Assembly: GCA_021323865.1 (NCBI GenBank)
Contig: JAJPKF010000009.1
Span: 1 to 47,895 of the forward strand
Direction of reading: 5' to 3'
From: Pseudomonadota bacterium
Lineage (GTDB): Bacteria; Chloroflexota; UBA5177; JAJPKF01
Length of the DNA: 47,895 nucleotides
The notes under the pieces were generated by a model that worked only from the letters and a program-made list of their open reading frames with translations, was not told where the DNA came from and searched no databases. The position numbers were made by a program, and so were the translations under genes. Shown here piece after piece: positions 8,076-16,855 of this stretch. Every line of letters starts with the position of its first letter. The stretch's first letter is position 1.

Positions 8076-8834
8076 ATGAGGTTCAGCAAGAAGATCGTCC
8101 TCGTCACTGGAAGCTCCCGCGGGATCGGCGCGGCCATTGCGCGCGCATTCGCGCGTGAAGGTGCACGAGTTGTGGTCCACGGTCGCGATCAGGCCGCACT
8201 CGACGCCGTCGCCGGGGAGATTCGAGCAACCGGCGGCGAGGTCTTATCCGTCCAAGGCGATGTGACGCGATTCGAGGATGTCGAACGAATGCGTGCGGCC
8301 ATCGAGCAGGAGTGGGGTCCCGTGAACGTGCTGGTCGCGAACGCGGGAGCGAACCTCACGCCTCCGGCAGCGCTCGAAGAGATTCCGGAAGAAGGCTGGC
8401 GCGCGACCGTCGACGCGAATCTCCTGGCGACGTTTCTCACGCTCAAGGCGTTTCTACCCGGCATGAGGGAGCGTGGCGACGGCGTGATCGTCACCATTTC
8501 CTCGGCGGCCGGTCGGCGAGCGAACCCTCGATCGCCCATTGCGTACAGCGCTGCGAAGGCTGGGATCGAGCTGATGACCCAAGATGTCGCCGCGCAAGCC
8601 GGACCGAACGGCATACGAGCAAACTGTATAGCGCCCGAGACGATATTGACGGAGCGGAACAAGCAGCAGATTCCTGAGCCGATGCAGCAGTCCCTCAAAG
8701 ACATCCACCCATTGCAACGCCTCGGCACGCCCGAAGACGTCGCCGAGGCGGCGCTGTTTCTGGCATCAGATGAGGCAGCCTGGATCACCGGAGTTGTGCT
8801 TGATGTGGCCGGCGGGGCCGTGTTGCACCCATGA
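8076..8834 (+). CDS. Short-chain dehydrogenase/reductase (SDR), FabG-like
   Basis: A 252-residue classical SDR. NAD(P) is bound by the TGSSRGIG motif (11-18), with NAG at 89-91. The catalytic tetrad is Asn114, Ser142, Tyr157 and Lys161 (YSAAK). HGRD after the second strand favours NADP(H). The C-terminal LFLASDEAAWITGVVLDVAGG is typical. Substrate not predictable. A very strong ribosome site, GGAGGAG, is 5 nt before the ATG. The 3' end of this gene plus about 105 bp beyond it recurs in decayed form at 14654-14803. Confidence 0.9.
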   Translation: MRFSKKIVLVTGSSRGIGAAIARAFAREGARVVVHGRDQAALDAVAGEIRATGGEVLSVQGDVTRFEDVERMRAAIEQEWGPVNVLVANAGANLTPPAALEEIPEEGWRATVDANLLATFLTLKAFLPGMRERGDGVIVTISSAAGRRANPRSPIAYSAAKAGIELMTQDVAAQAGPNGIRANCIAPETILTERNKQQIPEPMQQSLKDIHPLQRLGTPEDVAEAALFLASDEAAWITGVVLDVAGGAVLHP

Positions 8835-8939
8835 GCGAGGTCGCAGGAGGCCCGCGGCGAGCTTTGGCGACATGTGTGGCAGGCGACTAGGCATCCGCAA
8901 GGTCAGTACTTCGGACCAGCCGTGAGAGACTCGATGACC
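8715..8939 (+). repeat. Direct repeat copy A: 3' end of the SDR gene plus downstream flank
   Basis: This segment matches 14654-14803 in the same orientation. The coding part (CGAAGACGT..GCCGAGGCGGC) is shared, copy B lacks about 60 bp of it, and the downstream non-coding part is conserved best, ending in an exact match from ACTTCGGACCAGCC through TCGATGACC. The two copies bracket the Vgb-like and BTAD-ATPase genes. Confidence 0.85.
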
Positions 8940-8979
8940 CCCGGCCAACCCAAGAACGCTGACTCCTCGAACCCGTGGA

Positions 8980-9011
8980 GAGCCCGCCGGAGAAGAAGAT
9001 CCGGCGGGCTC
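8980..9011. terminator. Bidirectional-type hairpin between convergent genes
   Basis: A perfect 12-bp inverted repeat, GAGCCCGCCGGA-8 nt-TCCGGCGGGCTC, lies between the rightward SDR gene and the leftward Vgb-like gene, where a shared terminator is expected. Only a weak T-rich stretch follows on either side. Confidence 0.7.
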
Positions 9012-9136
9012 CTGTCGCCTGTTTCGCTATCTCTCGACTCACCGGTTTCGAGGGTGGCTGTTGCCGGCACGATCCGATGGGCGCGCGCGCATACTCTTCG
9101 GGAAGGGGGCCAGGCTACTCAATGCCAAATGCCAGT

Positions 9137-10162
9137 TCAGGGCTTCAATCGTGCAAGGCTATTGGTCGCGTTTTGGCTGACCCAGAGGGTGTGGTCGGGG
9201 CCCCAGGCGATCTGGAGGGCGAAGCTGCTGGGGAACGGCAGCGGATACTCCTTGAGGAACCGGCCCGACATGGTCATGTGACCAATGGCGTTATTGCCGA
9301 AGTCCACGAACCAGATGTCGCCCTTTCGTCCGACGGTGATGCCTACCGGCTCTGCGCCTGCTGGAAGGGGGAAGAGCTTGATGTGTCCACTGGGAGTGAT
9401 CCGCCCGATGGCGTCTCCGTGAAGTTCGGTGAACCAGACGTCGCCATCGCGCCTGTCGCCCACGATTCTCTGCGGTGCGACACCCGCCGCAAGGGGGTAC
9501 TCGGTCAGCTTGCCGGAAGGCGTAATCTTACCAACTGCGTTGGCGTACCGCTCGGTGAACCAGAGGTTCCCATCGGGACCGAGGGCCAACCCTTGCGGTC
9601 CGGCGCCGGTCGACGTGGGATACTCGCGAATCTTGCCGTCGGGGCCTAGCCGTCCGATCTTGTCGCCACACTGCTCTGTGAACCATACGTAGCGTCCTTT
9701 CAAGACGATGCCGTGTGGAACGCTCGACGTGCCACCGGCAGGGTTGGCCGGACAATTGGCGCCTCCCATCGAGGGAATCGTGTATTCATTGACGCTGTTG
9801 TTCGGCTTGATGAAGCCGATCTTGTTCGTAGCTCGCTCGGCGAACCACACGCCATGGCGCTTGCGGTCAAGCGTTAGCCACCCAACGCTGGGACCGGTCG
9901 TGGGAAGGCTGTAGATTCGCACCCTGCGGGAGGCGGTGATGCTCCCGATCGTGCTGCCATGACTGAACCAGACCCTGCCGTCGGGGCCAGCCGTCACGCC
10001 AAACGGGCCGTCGTCTGCGGGAGGTAGCCGATACTCCTTCACGCAGCCCGTCGAGCATGAGTTCTTGAGGGCATGATGTGACGACGCCGAGGCGGCGCCA
10101 AATCCTCCCATCAATAGGCTCATCAGAACGCCCCCGAACATCACGTACTTCCTCAGCTTCAT
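9137..10162 (-). CDS. Secreted Vgb-like (NHL/SMP-30-type) beta-propeller protein
   Basis: A 341-residue exported protein. Signal peptide at 1-27 (MKLRKYVMFGG..GAASA). The mature part is built of repeated blades of about 40-45 residues with the signature GP-G-LWFTE...IGRITPSG..EYPLP, six to seven times: a propeller as in virginiamycin B lyase. Such proteins often bind sugars or peptides; lyase activity on streptogramins should not be assumed, because exported homologs are common in environmental bacteria without it. The start ATG 10162 has GGAGG 6 nt upstream; the open frame continues further upstream, but without a signal. It is divergent from the BTAD-ATPase regulator, which may control it. 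Confidence 0.85.
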   Translation of the reverse strand: MKLRKYVMFGGVLMSLLMGGFGAASASSHHALKNSCSTGCVKEYRLPPADDGPFGVTAGPDGRVWFSHGSTIGSITASRRVRIYSLPTTGPSVGWLTLDRKRHGVWFAERATNKIGFIKPNNSVNEYTIPSMGGANCPANPAGGTSSVPHGIVLKGRYVWFTEQCGDKIGRLGPDGKIREYPTSTGAGPQGLALGPDGNLWFTERYANAVGKITPSGKLTEYPLAAGVAPQRIVGDRRDGDVWFTELHGDAIGRITPSGHIKLFPLPAGAEPVGITVGRKGDIWFVDFGNNAIGHMTMSGRFLKEYPLPFPSSFALQIAWGPDHTLWVSQNATNSLARLKP

Positions 10163-10510
10163 GCGATACCTCCTCGTTGATTTGGTTTCGGAGCCAGCGT
10201 AATCGGCTGGGCGTTTGCTGAGTGTTAGTTGGAGGTTGGTATTGGGCGTTGGGTTCCTGGCGCTCGACATGCGGGTTGGGCCGTGGTGTGAGAGCGCGTA
10301 CCCAAGCGAAAACAGCATCCGTACCTATCCCTCGCTGTTCTTAAACGGCGCTCTACCGAGCCGGCAAGTCGGGAGAAAGCAGGGCGATTATCATAGGCGG
10401 CCACAGGGGGGCCGTCGTACGCTGAGGCCGGTACGTGCTCCCAACCCGGCAATCAGGACGAGCACGGAACCGCGAGCCCCCAAATATCAACCCGGAACAG
10501 CGAACGCCGA
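10163..10510. other. Divergent intergenic region between the Vgb-like and BTAD-ATPase genes
   Basis: About 350 bp that must carry both promoters. I find no confident -10/-35 pair or operator. Loosely repeated GGTATTGGGCG / TTTGGCGCTGGGC motifs occur near both ends in opposite orientation, but with mismatches, so I do not claim a site. Confidence 0.3.
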
Positions 10511-13500
10511 ATGCCCAGCGCCAAATACCACCTCTGTGTATTGGGCCCCTTTCGGCTTCTGCGGAACGGGCAATCGGTTGACCTCTCGGCCCTGCAGCGC
10601 CGCCAGCAGTCCTTGCTGCGGCTGCTCGCGGTGAGCCCACAACATGTGCTCCGGCGGGAGCAGGTGATCGACACCTTCTGGCCTGAGCTCAGTCCCGAGG
10701 CCGGGGGCAGCAACCTGCGCTACACGCTCCACAAGCTCCGCCGCTCGATGGTCGACTGGCCGCCCCTGGTGGTCGTCAGTCAGGGGCAGGTATGCCTCAA
10801 TCCCGCATCCATATGGAAGGTAGACATCGAGGAGTTGGAGAACCTGCTGGCGGGCACTCCAAGCGACACAGATCTGGATCGAGCCGCCGAGCTATTTCGG
10901 GGCGAGCCGCTGGCGGAAGAACGGTACGAAGATTGGGCCCGTCCGGCACAAGAGCACGCAGCCCGCCTGTGGCGGCGCCTCTGCTGCCTCATGGTGACAC
11001 GTCATGAACGAAACACAAACCTCGACCAGGCGATTGCCTGGCAGGAGCGGCTGGTCGACACCGAACCTCTTGACGAAGAAGCGTTCGTGACGCTTGTCGG
11101 ACTGCTGGTTCGAGCCGGCCGGCGTGCAGAGGCGTTACGCCGGTATCGAGCCTTCTCTCACTCCCTGGAGGAGGAGCTGGGGACAGGGCCGGCTGAGGAG
11201 ACGCAGCAGCAGGTCAACGGGCTCCTCGGGCCGGCGCACCAGGCTCCCTTCACGGAAGAGTCACATCTTCCAGTGGAGCAGCCTGATCATGACACACGAG
11301 CGCAACCTGCCACGACTGTCCCCGACTGGGACGTCCAGCTCACCTACCCTCTCCCAGATGCATCCCGCGTGATCGGACGCGACGAAGAGCTGGCCCAGTT
11401 GAAGACATGGATCCAGCCGGCCGGGTCACAAAGCTCGCTACGGCTCATTGGGATCGAGGCGGAGGCAGGTCTCGGGAAGACCTGGCTGCTCGGCGCCCTC
11501 GCTCGTCGTGCCCGGGAGGAAGGCTGGATGGTTCTGGCCGGCGCCTTCTACGACCGCGAGGGGGTGCTGCCATTGGGTGCCCTCCGCGACGCGTTGCTGG
11601 ACCTTCTGCGCCTCGGCCCCGACAGGCTGCCTGATCTTCCGTCCGATATTCTCCAGGACCTGCTGCCTATCATGCCTTCGCTTCGAGGCTGCTGGGAGTT
11701 CTCGTCGGAGCAGCAGCTCTCTGGTGACCCCGCGCTGCAGCGGCTGCACCTCTTTTCGGCGGTCGAGAGGCTACTCAACTGGATCGCCGAGCGACGTCCT
11801 CTCGTTTTGATCCTCGACGATGTTCACTGGACGGATGAGCAGAACCTCCAGATGCTGCACTTCCTGGTGCGTAGCCCGAGCACGGAACTAAGCCGGCTCC
11901 GGGTTGCTCTGGCCTACCGGGTGGAGGAATCGCCCGCCGCTCTGGCCGATCTGATGATGGCGTTAGAGGCTAACGGCACGGCATTGCGCCTCCCTCTGAA
12001 ACCCTTGAGCCTCCAGGATCTCGAGGAACTCATTGGACACCGTCTTGGAGGCCGGATTGAGCGGAGGTTCGTGCAGCATCTTCACGCGCGCACGCTCGGC
12101 AATCCGTTCTTCGCTCTTCAGATCAGCCGATTGCTCCAGCAACGGGGGGACCTTCAACGCTCCGGCGACCTCTGGCTTCTCTCATCCGACGGAGCCATAG
12201 ATCTACCGGAGGCCGTTCGGCGCACCATCCTCCGGCGCTTGAGCCATCTGCCGGAGGAGGTGCAGAAGGCCCTCGCCCTGGGTTCGGTCGTCGGTGATCG
12301 CTTCAGCTATGCGGTGCTTGAACAGATGTGGAGCGGCACGCACGAAGACCTGCTTCGGGCCATGGATGTCGCCCTAGCTGCCTACCTGGTCCAGGAGGCA
12401 GGTGAAGAGTATGTCTTCCGTCATCCGCTGCTGCGCGAAGCCATCTATGATTCCCTCTCTCACCAGCGGCGCCGCTCACTGCATCACCTCGCGGGGCGTG
12501 CTCTAGAGTCGACGACGAGCCATAGAACGCCGCGGGACATCGCCCGGCTGGCCTATCACTTTGCAACCTCTCAACAACGTCCTCAGAAGTCGCTGGAATA
12601 TTCGATGCTGGCAGCCGAACAGGCTGAGGCGGCGGCTGCCCACCCGGACGCGGTGCACCACTACCGGAACGCGCTGGCGAGCGCGAGAGTGCTTGGGGAC
12701 CGGGAAGCCGAAGCGACGGCACTTGAACGCTTGGGAATCGTGGAGCGGTCAATCGGAGAGCCGGATGATGCCCTGAGCTCATTGGAGGCTGCCGCCGACC
12801 TCCAACGGGAGCTTGGCAACATGCCGGCCGAAGTTCGGGTTACCCACGAAGTCGCGATTGTTCAACACTTTCGCGGTCGCTGGGAGGATGGGCTGCCCAG
12901 GGTCCTGAGTCTGCAAGAGCGATTCCAGTCCTGGCCCGAGCGTCCTCGATTCCCCCTCTCCGAATGCATCCTCTCCAACAGCCTGGCGCGGCTCTACCTT
13001 CCCAGTCGGTGTCCCCCGTCACTGGCACGGAAGGCCCTCGACGCCGCAGGAGACGCAGTAGAGCTATGCGAGCGCTTCGATGACGCGGCCGTTGCAAGCC
13101 GTGCCTGGCTTCTCTATGGATGGGCCCTGGAGTGCTGCGGACGAGACCGGGAGGCGCTGCAAGCCCTTGACAAGAGTGAGCGCAAAGCTCTCCAGTCCGG
13201 GCGCCTGCTCGAGGCAGTGGCAGCAGCCCACATGACCGGGCTCACGTTGATCAACTTGCGGGAGCTACGGCGAGCGGCGGATGCCTTGGTTCGCGGGTTC
13301 GGACTGGCCGTTCGACGGGGCGGCGTCGACCAGCTTGCCAACGGAGTCGCGGAAGCTACGCTCGAATCGCTCACGCTCTTAGGGCGCTGGGAGGACGTGC
13401 TCGAGCTATCGTCGGACGGACTTCGCCTGGCCGAAGCATTCGGTCAGCCGCGTCTTCCAGCCGTTCTGCTTCCCTGGAGGGCCGCCGTTCGCGTCTATCG

Positions 13501-14101
13501 AGGCGAGTACCAGGAAGGTATCGCCGATCTTGAGGAAGGGGTGAGACGCCTTCCAGCTTGCTCCCCCGAGACTCAGGCCGACTACCGCATGCTGGAGTAC
13601 AAAGTCCGGTCTGCCATGGCGGTGGCCCAGGACAATGTGTCCGAGCTGAACCGTCTTCTGAAAGAGTGGGGGGAGTCCTTTCCCGAGGACCCGAGCTATT
13701 GGCTCGCGAAAACGCTATACCTATTGGATGTCAAGAAGCTGGATGAGGCCGAGGAGGCGGCCGTTCGAGCCATGGCGAAGCATCCAGGCAGATGGACCAG
13801 GCTCCGCCTACCGGACGCATTGTGCGCCAAGGGCGGGCTTGAACACGCAATGGGTCGCATTTCGGAGGCTCGTCACTCGCTCGACAAGGCACTGGCAGAA
13901 GCTCGGGGCACGGGTTATCGGCTGGCCGAGGCGCGTATATTGATCGCCCAGGCGCGCATCTTGATTGACCGAAGAGAACACACCCGGGCTCGGCATGCCC
14001 TCGACGAAGCCGAGCCGATACTGAGAGAACTCCGCGCCAATCCCTTCCTCACTGAGCTGGCCCAACTGCGAGACCAATGGCAGAGCAAAGGGGCTGGCTA
14101 A
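10511..14101 (+). CDS. AfsR/SARP-type giant regulator: wHTH-BTAD, AAA ATPase, TPR
   Basis: 1196 residues. Residues 5-95 are an OmpR-like winged helix (LGPFRLLRNGQSVDL, RRREQVIDTFWPELSPEAGGSNLRYTLHKLRR split over the domain). Residues 100-240 are the BTAD helical domain. An AAA/AAA_16-type ATPase follows, with Walker A EAEAGLGKTWLL (about 316-327) and Walker B LVLILDDVHW (431-440, Asp436/Asp437). From about 690 to the end are tetratricopeptide-like helical repeats (for example LEYSMLAAEQAEAAAAHPDAVHHYRNALASAR, split by repeats). There is no C-terminal LuxR domain, so DNA binding lies in the N-terminal winged helix. Members sense a ligand or partner through TPRs and activate target operons. The obvious candidate target is the divergent Vgb-like gene. 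Strong-ribosome-site evidence is lacking; ATG 10511 gives the normal domain start. Confidence 0.88.
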   Translation: MPSAKYHLCVLGPFRLLRNGQSVDLSALQRRQQSLLRLLAVSPQHVLRREQVIDTFWPELSPEAGGSNLRYTLHKLRRSMVDWPPLVVVSQGQVCLNPASIWKVDIEELENLLAGTPSDTDLDRAAELFRGEPLAEERYEDWARPAQEHAARLWRRLCCLMVTRHERNTNLDQAIAWQERLVDTEPLDEEAFVTLVGLLVRAGRRAEALRRYRAFSHSLEEELGTGPAEETQQQVNGLLGPAHQAPFTEESHLPVEQPDHDTRAQPATTVPDWDVQLTYPLPDASRVIGRDEELAQLKTWIQPAGSQSSLRLIGIEAEAGLGKTWLLGALARRAREEGWMVLAGAFYDREGVLPLGALRDALLDLLRLGPDRLPDLPSDILQDLLPIMPSLRGCWEFSSEQQLSGDPALQRLHLFSAVERLLNWIAERRPLVLILDDVHWTDEQNLQMLHFLVRSPSTELSRLRVALAYRVEESPAALADLMMALEANGTALRLPLKPLSLQDLEELIGHRLGGRIERRFVQHLHARTLGNPFFALQISRLLQQRGDLQRSGDLWLLSSDGAIDLPEAVRRTILRRLSHLPEEVQKALALGSVVGDRFSYAVLEQMWSGTHEDLLRAMDVALAAYLVQEAGEEYVFRHPLLREAIYDSLSHQRRRSLHHLAGRALESTTSHRTPRDIARLAYHFATSQQRPQKSLEYSMLAAEQAEAAAAHPDAVHHYRNALASARVLGDREAEATALERLGIVERSIGEPDDALSSLEAAADLQRELGNMPAEVRVTHEVAIVQHFRGRWEDGLPRVLSLQERFQSWPERPRFPLSECILSNSLARLYLPSRCPPSLARKALDAAGDAVELCERFDDAAVASRAWLLYGWALECCGRDREALQALDKSERKALQSGRLLEAVAAAHMTGLTLINLRELRRAADALVRGFGLAVRRGGVDQLANGVAEATLESLTLLGRWEDVLELSSDGLRLAEAFGQPRLPAVLLPWRAAVRVYRGEYQEGIADLEEGVRRLPACSPETQADYRMLEYKVRSAMAVAQDNVSELNRLLKEWGESFPEDPSYWLAKTLYLLDVKKLDEAEEAAVRAMAKHPGRWTRLRLPDALCAKGGLEHAMGRISEARHSLDKALAEARGTGYRLAEARILIAQARILIDRREHTRARHALDEAEPILRELRANPFLTELAQLRDQWQSKGAG

Positions 14102-14208
14102 TGGATTTTGCTTACTGACTCTTAGGCTGTGACTGTCGGCCTGTGATCCCGCGATTCTGCCCAGTCGTGGCCGTAGCCCGGACAAAGCCGAGCATCGAAT
14201 GGCATCAT

Positions 14209-14460
14209 CTACACTCCGTCCCGCTCTCCCGCCTCCCGCGCCAGGCGGGATAGCGACAGTTGTCGAAGACCCGAGTCCAGGAGGACCAGGAGGGTCGCCA
14301 ACGCCTTCTCCCCTCTCGGCTGCGCATCACCCACGATCCCCGTCACCGATCCCTCGAGGATTTGTGTGAGGAGCTCCTTCTGTCTAGGCGGCAGAGTTTC
14401 ACCAAAGCGAAGGAACTGTTCTGCCAGTGTGGTGAGGTCCTCGTCGTGCGTGTTGTCCAT
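14209..14460 (-). CDS. Small helical hypothetical protein
   Basis: 83 residues from ATG 14460 (an upstream ATG at 14481 is possible). It starts with an acidic stretch (MDNTHDEDLTTLAEQFLRFGETLPPRQKELLTQIL, read in parts) followed by a Gly-containing turn and an amphipathic helix, ATLLVLLDSGLRQLSLSRL. I recognise no family. The composition and the LPPxQ turn look like a real protein rather than a shadow frame, but the ribosome site is weak. It converges on the BTAD-ATPase gene with a 107-bp gap. Confidence 0.45.
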   Translation of the reverse strand: MDNTHDEDLTTLAEQFLRFGETLPPRQKELLTQILEGSVTGIVGDAQPRGEKALATLLVLLDSGLRQLSLSRLAREAGERDGV

Positions 14461-14653
14461 GGGCGACAGCCCTGAGTTCATCGCAGTCTGCCCGTACTGT
14501 AGCCGAGCCGGCGTTTGCAAACCGTTTGTGAGGCGGGGCTTCATTGCCTGCGAGGTTGTCGGTGTGGGACGCTATCTAGCACTCGACTTCAGTGTCGATA
14601 AGAGCAATGTCCATCTGACCTTGAATGAGCGCGACTGGTTCCGCGCCTGAGTA

Positions 14654-14707
14654 CAACGCCTGGGGACTCCCGAAGACGTGGCCGAGGCGGCACTGCTGCG
14701 CCCATGA
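14654..14707 (+). pseudogene. Remnant of the 3' end of an SDR gene
   Basis: The sequence corresponds to the SDR gene at 8715-8834 from its LQRLGTPEDVAEAAL region to the stop, with about 60 bp deleted in the middle. No start, no cofactor site and no catalytic region are present. It is the coding part of repeat copy B and marks an old duplication or recombination. Confidence 0.75.
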
Positions 14708-14803
14708 GCGAGGTCGCGCCGAGCTGTGGCGCGACATGTGTTGCAGGCAACTAGGCATCCGCGAGGTCAGCACTTCGGACCAGCCGTGAGAGACTCGATG
14801 ACC
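14654..14803 (+). repeat. Direct repeat copy B (degraded)
   Basis: Second copy of 8715-8939 with two gaps. The last 32 nt (ACTTCGG..GATGACC) are identical to copy A, while the coding-derived part has more changes. The wider gap 14461-14886 otherwise holds no gene I can support. Confidence 0.85.
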
Positions 14804-14886
14804 TAACGCTGCCCATATAAAGGAAAGGCTTCGAGGCTGACCGCTCGTAGCCGCTCCTCTCAATGTCCAGAGCAAGGGGGCAACGG

Positions 14887-15267
14887 ATGGCGCAATATCT
14901 GATCTCCTTCGATGAGGGCGCGATGACCTTCCCCGAGGAGGAATTGGCCGATGTGGACGCCGCGGCCCATGCTGTGGTCCGGGCGGCAATGGAGGCCGGC
15001 GTCTGGGTGTTCTGCTCGGGGCTCAAGGCGTCCGAGGACATGAGCGTGGTGGCGAGCGACGGGACGGTCACTGAAGGTCCACAACGGGAGAAACGGCGCC
15101 ACCTCAGCGGGATGATGATCGTGGACGTGGCCTCGCGCGAGGAGGCGCTGGAGTGGGCCGCCAAGGTCGCCGGCGCCTGCCGGTGCTCCCAAGAGGTCCG
15201 TGAATTGCTGGCGGACCCAACCGCCTATCGAGCGCCCGCAACGATGGCCGATCCCCGCGGCTCATAG
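14887..15267 (+). CDS. YCII/DGPF-domain protein
   Basis: 126 residues with the YCII-like ferredoxin fold seen in DGPF-type proteins: MAQYLISFDEGAMTF strand, a helix AAAHAVVRAAMEAGVWVFCSGL, a strand SVVASDGTVTEGP, MMIVDVASREEALEWAAKV and a final acidic helix. The usual DGPF motif is replaced by ASDGTVTEGP. Some such proteins sit next to sigma factors; here no sigma factor is visible. Function unknown; it may be a small-molecule binder. The start ATG 14887 has AAGGGGG 6 nt upstream. It lies directly after repeat copy B. Confidence 0.75.
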   Translation: MAQYLISFDEGAMTFPEEELADVDAAAHAVVRAAMEAGVWVFCSGLKASEDMSVVASDGTVTEGPQREKRRHLSGMMIVDVASREEALEWAAKVAGACRCSQEVRELLADPTAYRAPATMADPRGS

Positions 15268-15396
15268 GCGTAGCGGTCGGCACTCACGCTGCAGATCCGG
15301 CGGCGGGGTCATCACCCCTGCTCGCTTTCCTCCACTTGACTTCCTCGACTGAAGAGGGCAGTCGGCGTTTGATCGATGGGCAGCTACGATAGTGTG

Positions 15397-15417
15397 GGCC
15401 GCCGCCAGCGGGCGGCC
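15397..15417. terminator. Hairpin between convergent YCII and hydrolase genes
   Basis: Inverted repeat GGCCGCC-7 nt-GGCGGCC in the 199-bp gap where both genes end. The stem is GC-rich but there is no T-run. Confidence 0.4.
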
Positions 15418-15466
15418 GCTTCGATCATGGATGCGATCTGCACGGACGTCATCGTCGCGGTCGCGG

Positions 15467-16339
15467 CTATCGCGCGCTACGGTCGAGGACCTCGCGGAGC
15501 GTGCGGGCGAATTCCTCCGGCTTGCCTGCGTAGGGGGAGTCGCCGCCCATGAAGCCACCATGGTGGCTGGGGAAGATGGTCGCGTCCTGATCCAGGCGTT
15601 CGGCCAGGGCTGCCGAGGTGCGCGCCGTGAAGGTTCCCGCCGACTCCTCTCCCACCCCGACCAAGATGCGGGTCGGCGCCGCTTTCAATGCCGGGAAATC
15701 GGGGCGATAGCGGACGACCGGTATTGACCGCTCGGAAAGCAGCGGGTTGTCGCGAGCGCCGTCGTCCTCACCGGGTAGCCCAAATTGGGCCGGATCCGGC
15801 AAGGGCTGAGCGAAGTATTCGTCCGTGAACTCTCCCTTCCATGACGTCATGGCGATGAATGCCGCCATTCCCGCACCCAATCCCTTGCACTGATAGGCAT
15901 CGCGAAATCGAGCATTGGCCCGCTCGGCCGCCTCAGCGTCGGGAAGCAGCGTGGCTAGGGGCGGCTCGTGCGCCACGAGGATGGTCACGTCGTTTGGATA
16001 CGTCGCAACGAGGGCAAGCGCCGTTACTGCCCCACCACTGCTTGCAAACATCTCGACCGGTCCGGCCGCGAGAGAATCGATGACCGCGTGCACGTCCTGG
16101 GCCTGGACCGCGGGGTCATGGTCGACGCGACCATCTTTCCGGGTGCTGCGTCCCAGCCCGCGGGGGTCATACGTCACCACCGTGCGATCTGGAAAGTAGG
16201 AGGCGAGCGTGCGGAACCCGCCGGCATCCATGGGCTGGCCGATCATGAGGAGCGGTGGACGTCCGTTGGTGGTCGCCAGTGGCCCTTGTACGTCGAAGAC
16301 GATGTCGGCTTCATTGGTCCCAAGGGTACGGGTCTCCAT
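15467..16339 (-). CDS. Alpha/beta hydrolase
   Basis: A 290-residue alpha/beta-hydrolase fold protein. An oxyanion region follows LLMIGQPMDAGGF. The YDPRGLGRS motif precedes the nucleophile elbow FASSGGAV with Ser101. The acid should lie near ILVGVGEES, and the base is a His in the SHHGGFMGG segment near the end. Substrate unknown. It is the last gene of a three-gene operon: its ATG follows the stop of the SRPBCC gene without a gap, and GGAGG lies 7 nt upstream. Confidence 0.88.
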   Translation of the reverse strand: METRTLGTNEADIVFDVQGPLATTNGRPPLLMIGQPMDAGGFRTLASYFPDRTVVTYDPRGLGRSTRKDGRVDHDPAVQAQDVHAVIDSLAAGPVEMFASSGGAVTALALVATYPNDVTILVAHEPPLATLLPDAEAAERANARFRDAYQCKGLGAGMAAFIAMTSWKGEFTDEYFAQPLPDPAQFGLPGEDDGARDNPLLSERSIPVVRYRPDFPALKAAPTRILVGVGEESAGTFTARTSAALAERLDQDATIFPSHHGGFMGGDSPYAGKPEEFARTLREVLDRSAR

Positions 16340-16855
16340 TCACGCTCCTCCTTCAGCTGCGAGCAGTCGCTCGAGCTTATCGAGCTGCTCTGACCATCCC
16401 TGCTCGGCGCCGGACAACGCTTCCGTCGGCGGCATGGGCTCAAAGTAGGCTTGCCGCACCGTCAGACGGGTGCCTCCTTCGCAGGCTTCGAGCGTCAGCT
16501 CGATCAGCGTGGCGAAGAGCTCTCCCTGTTCGTCGTTGACCGCACGGCCGCTCATGACCAGCCGCCGCGGGCGATCGATTTCATAGTACTCGCCACCCAT
16601 GTGATGGGAGAACTGCTGGTCGGCGGGCACCGACCCGGGCCACGCCATCGCGATCCGGTAGGTTCCACCCACGCGAAGGTCCACCTCGGCGGCCGGACAG
16701 CTGAAGCCGTTGGGCCACCACCACTGGGTGATCTGAGCCGGGTCGGTGAAGGCATCAAACACACGCTCAGACGACGCCTTCAAGGTTCGCTCGATTACGA
16801 GCTGCTTTACCGGGATCGCGGATCGGACATCCAAAGGGGTACGCATTTCAGTCAC
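16340..16855 (-). CDS. SRPBCC (AHSA1/Aha1-like) domain protein
   Basis: 171 residues. The AHSA1 pattern is clear: LVIERTLKASSERVFDAFTDPAQITQWW (in parts), then FSCPAAEVDLRVGGTYRI, a GEYYEIDRPRRLVMSG strand, and the C-terminal helix GWSEQLDKLERLL. SRPBCC domains bind hydrophobic ligands. Pairing with an ArsR repressor is a frequent bacterial arrangement. The start chosen is GTG 16855, with AAGGAG 6 nt upstream and 8 nt overlap with arsR; ATG 16846 is also possible. Confidence 0.9.
   Translation of the reverse strand: MTEMRTPLDVRSAIPVKQLVIERTLKASSERVFDAFTDPAQITQWWWPNGFSCPAAEVDLRVGGTYRIAMAWPGSVPADQQFSHHMGGEYYEIDRPRRLVMSGRAVNDEQGELFATLIELTLEACEGGTRLTVRQAYFEPMPPTEALSGAEQGWSEQLDKLERLLAAEGGA

Noticed and set aside
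8766..8948. Minus-strand frame shared by both repeat copies (GHRVSHGWSEVLT)
   Set aside because: The copies differ by indels that are not multiples of three, so a conserved protein is unlikely; the similarity is explained by the DNA repeat.
9137..10162. Calling the propeller a streptogramin-inactivating lyase (vgb)
   Set aside because: It is exported and the catalytic residues cannot be verified by eye; blade repeats alone do not establish the activity.
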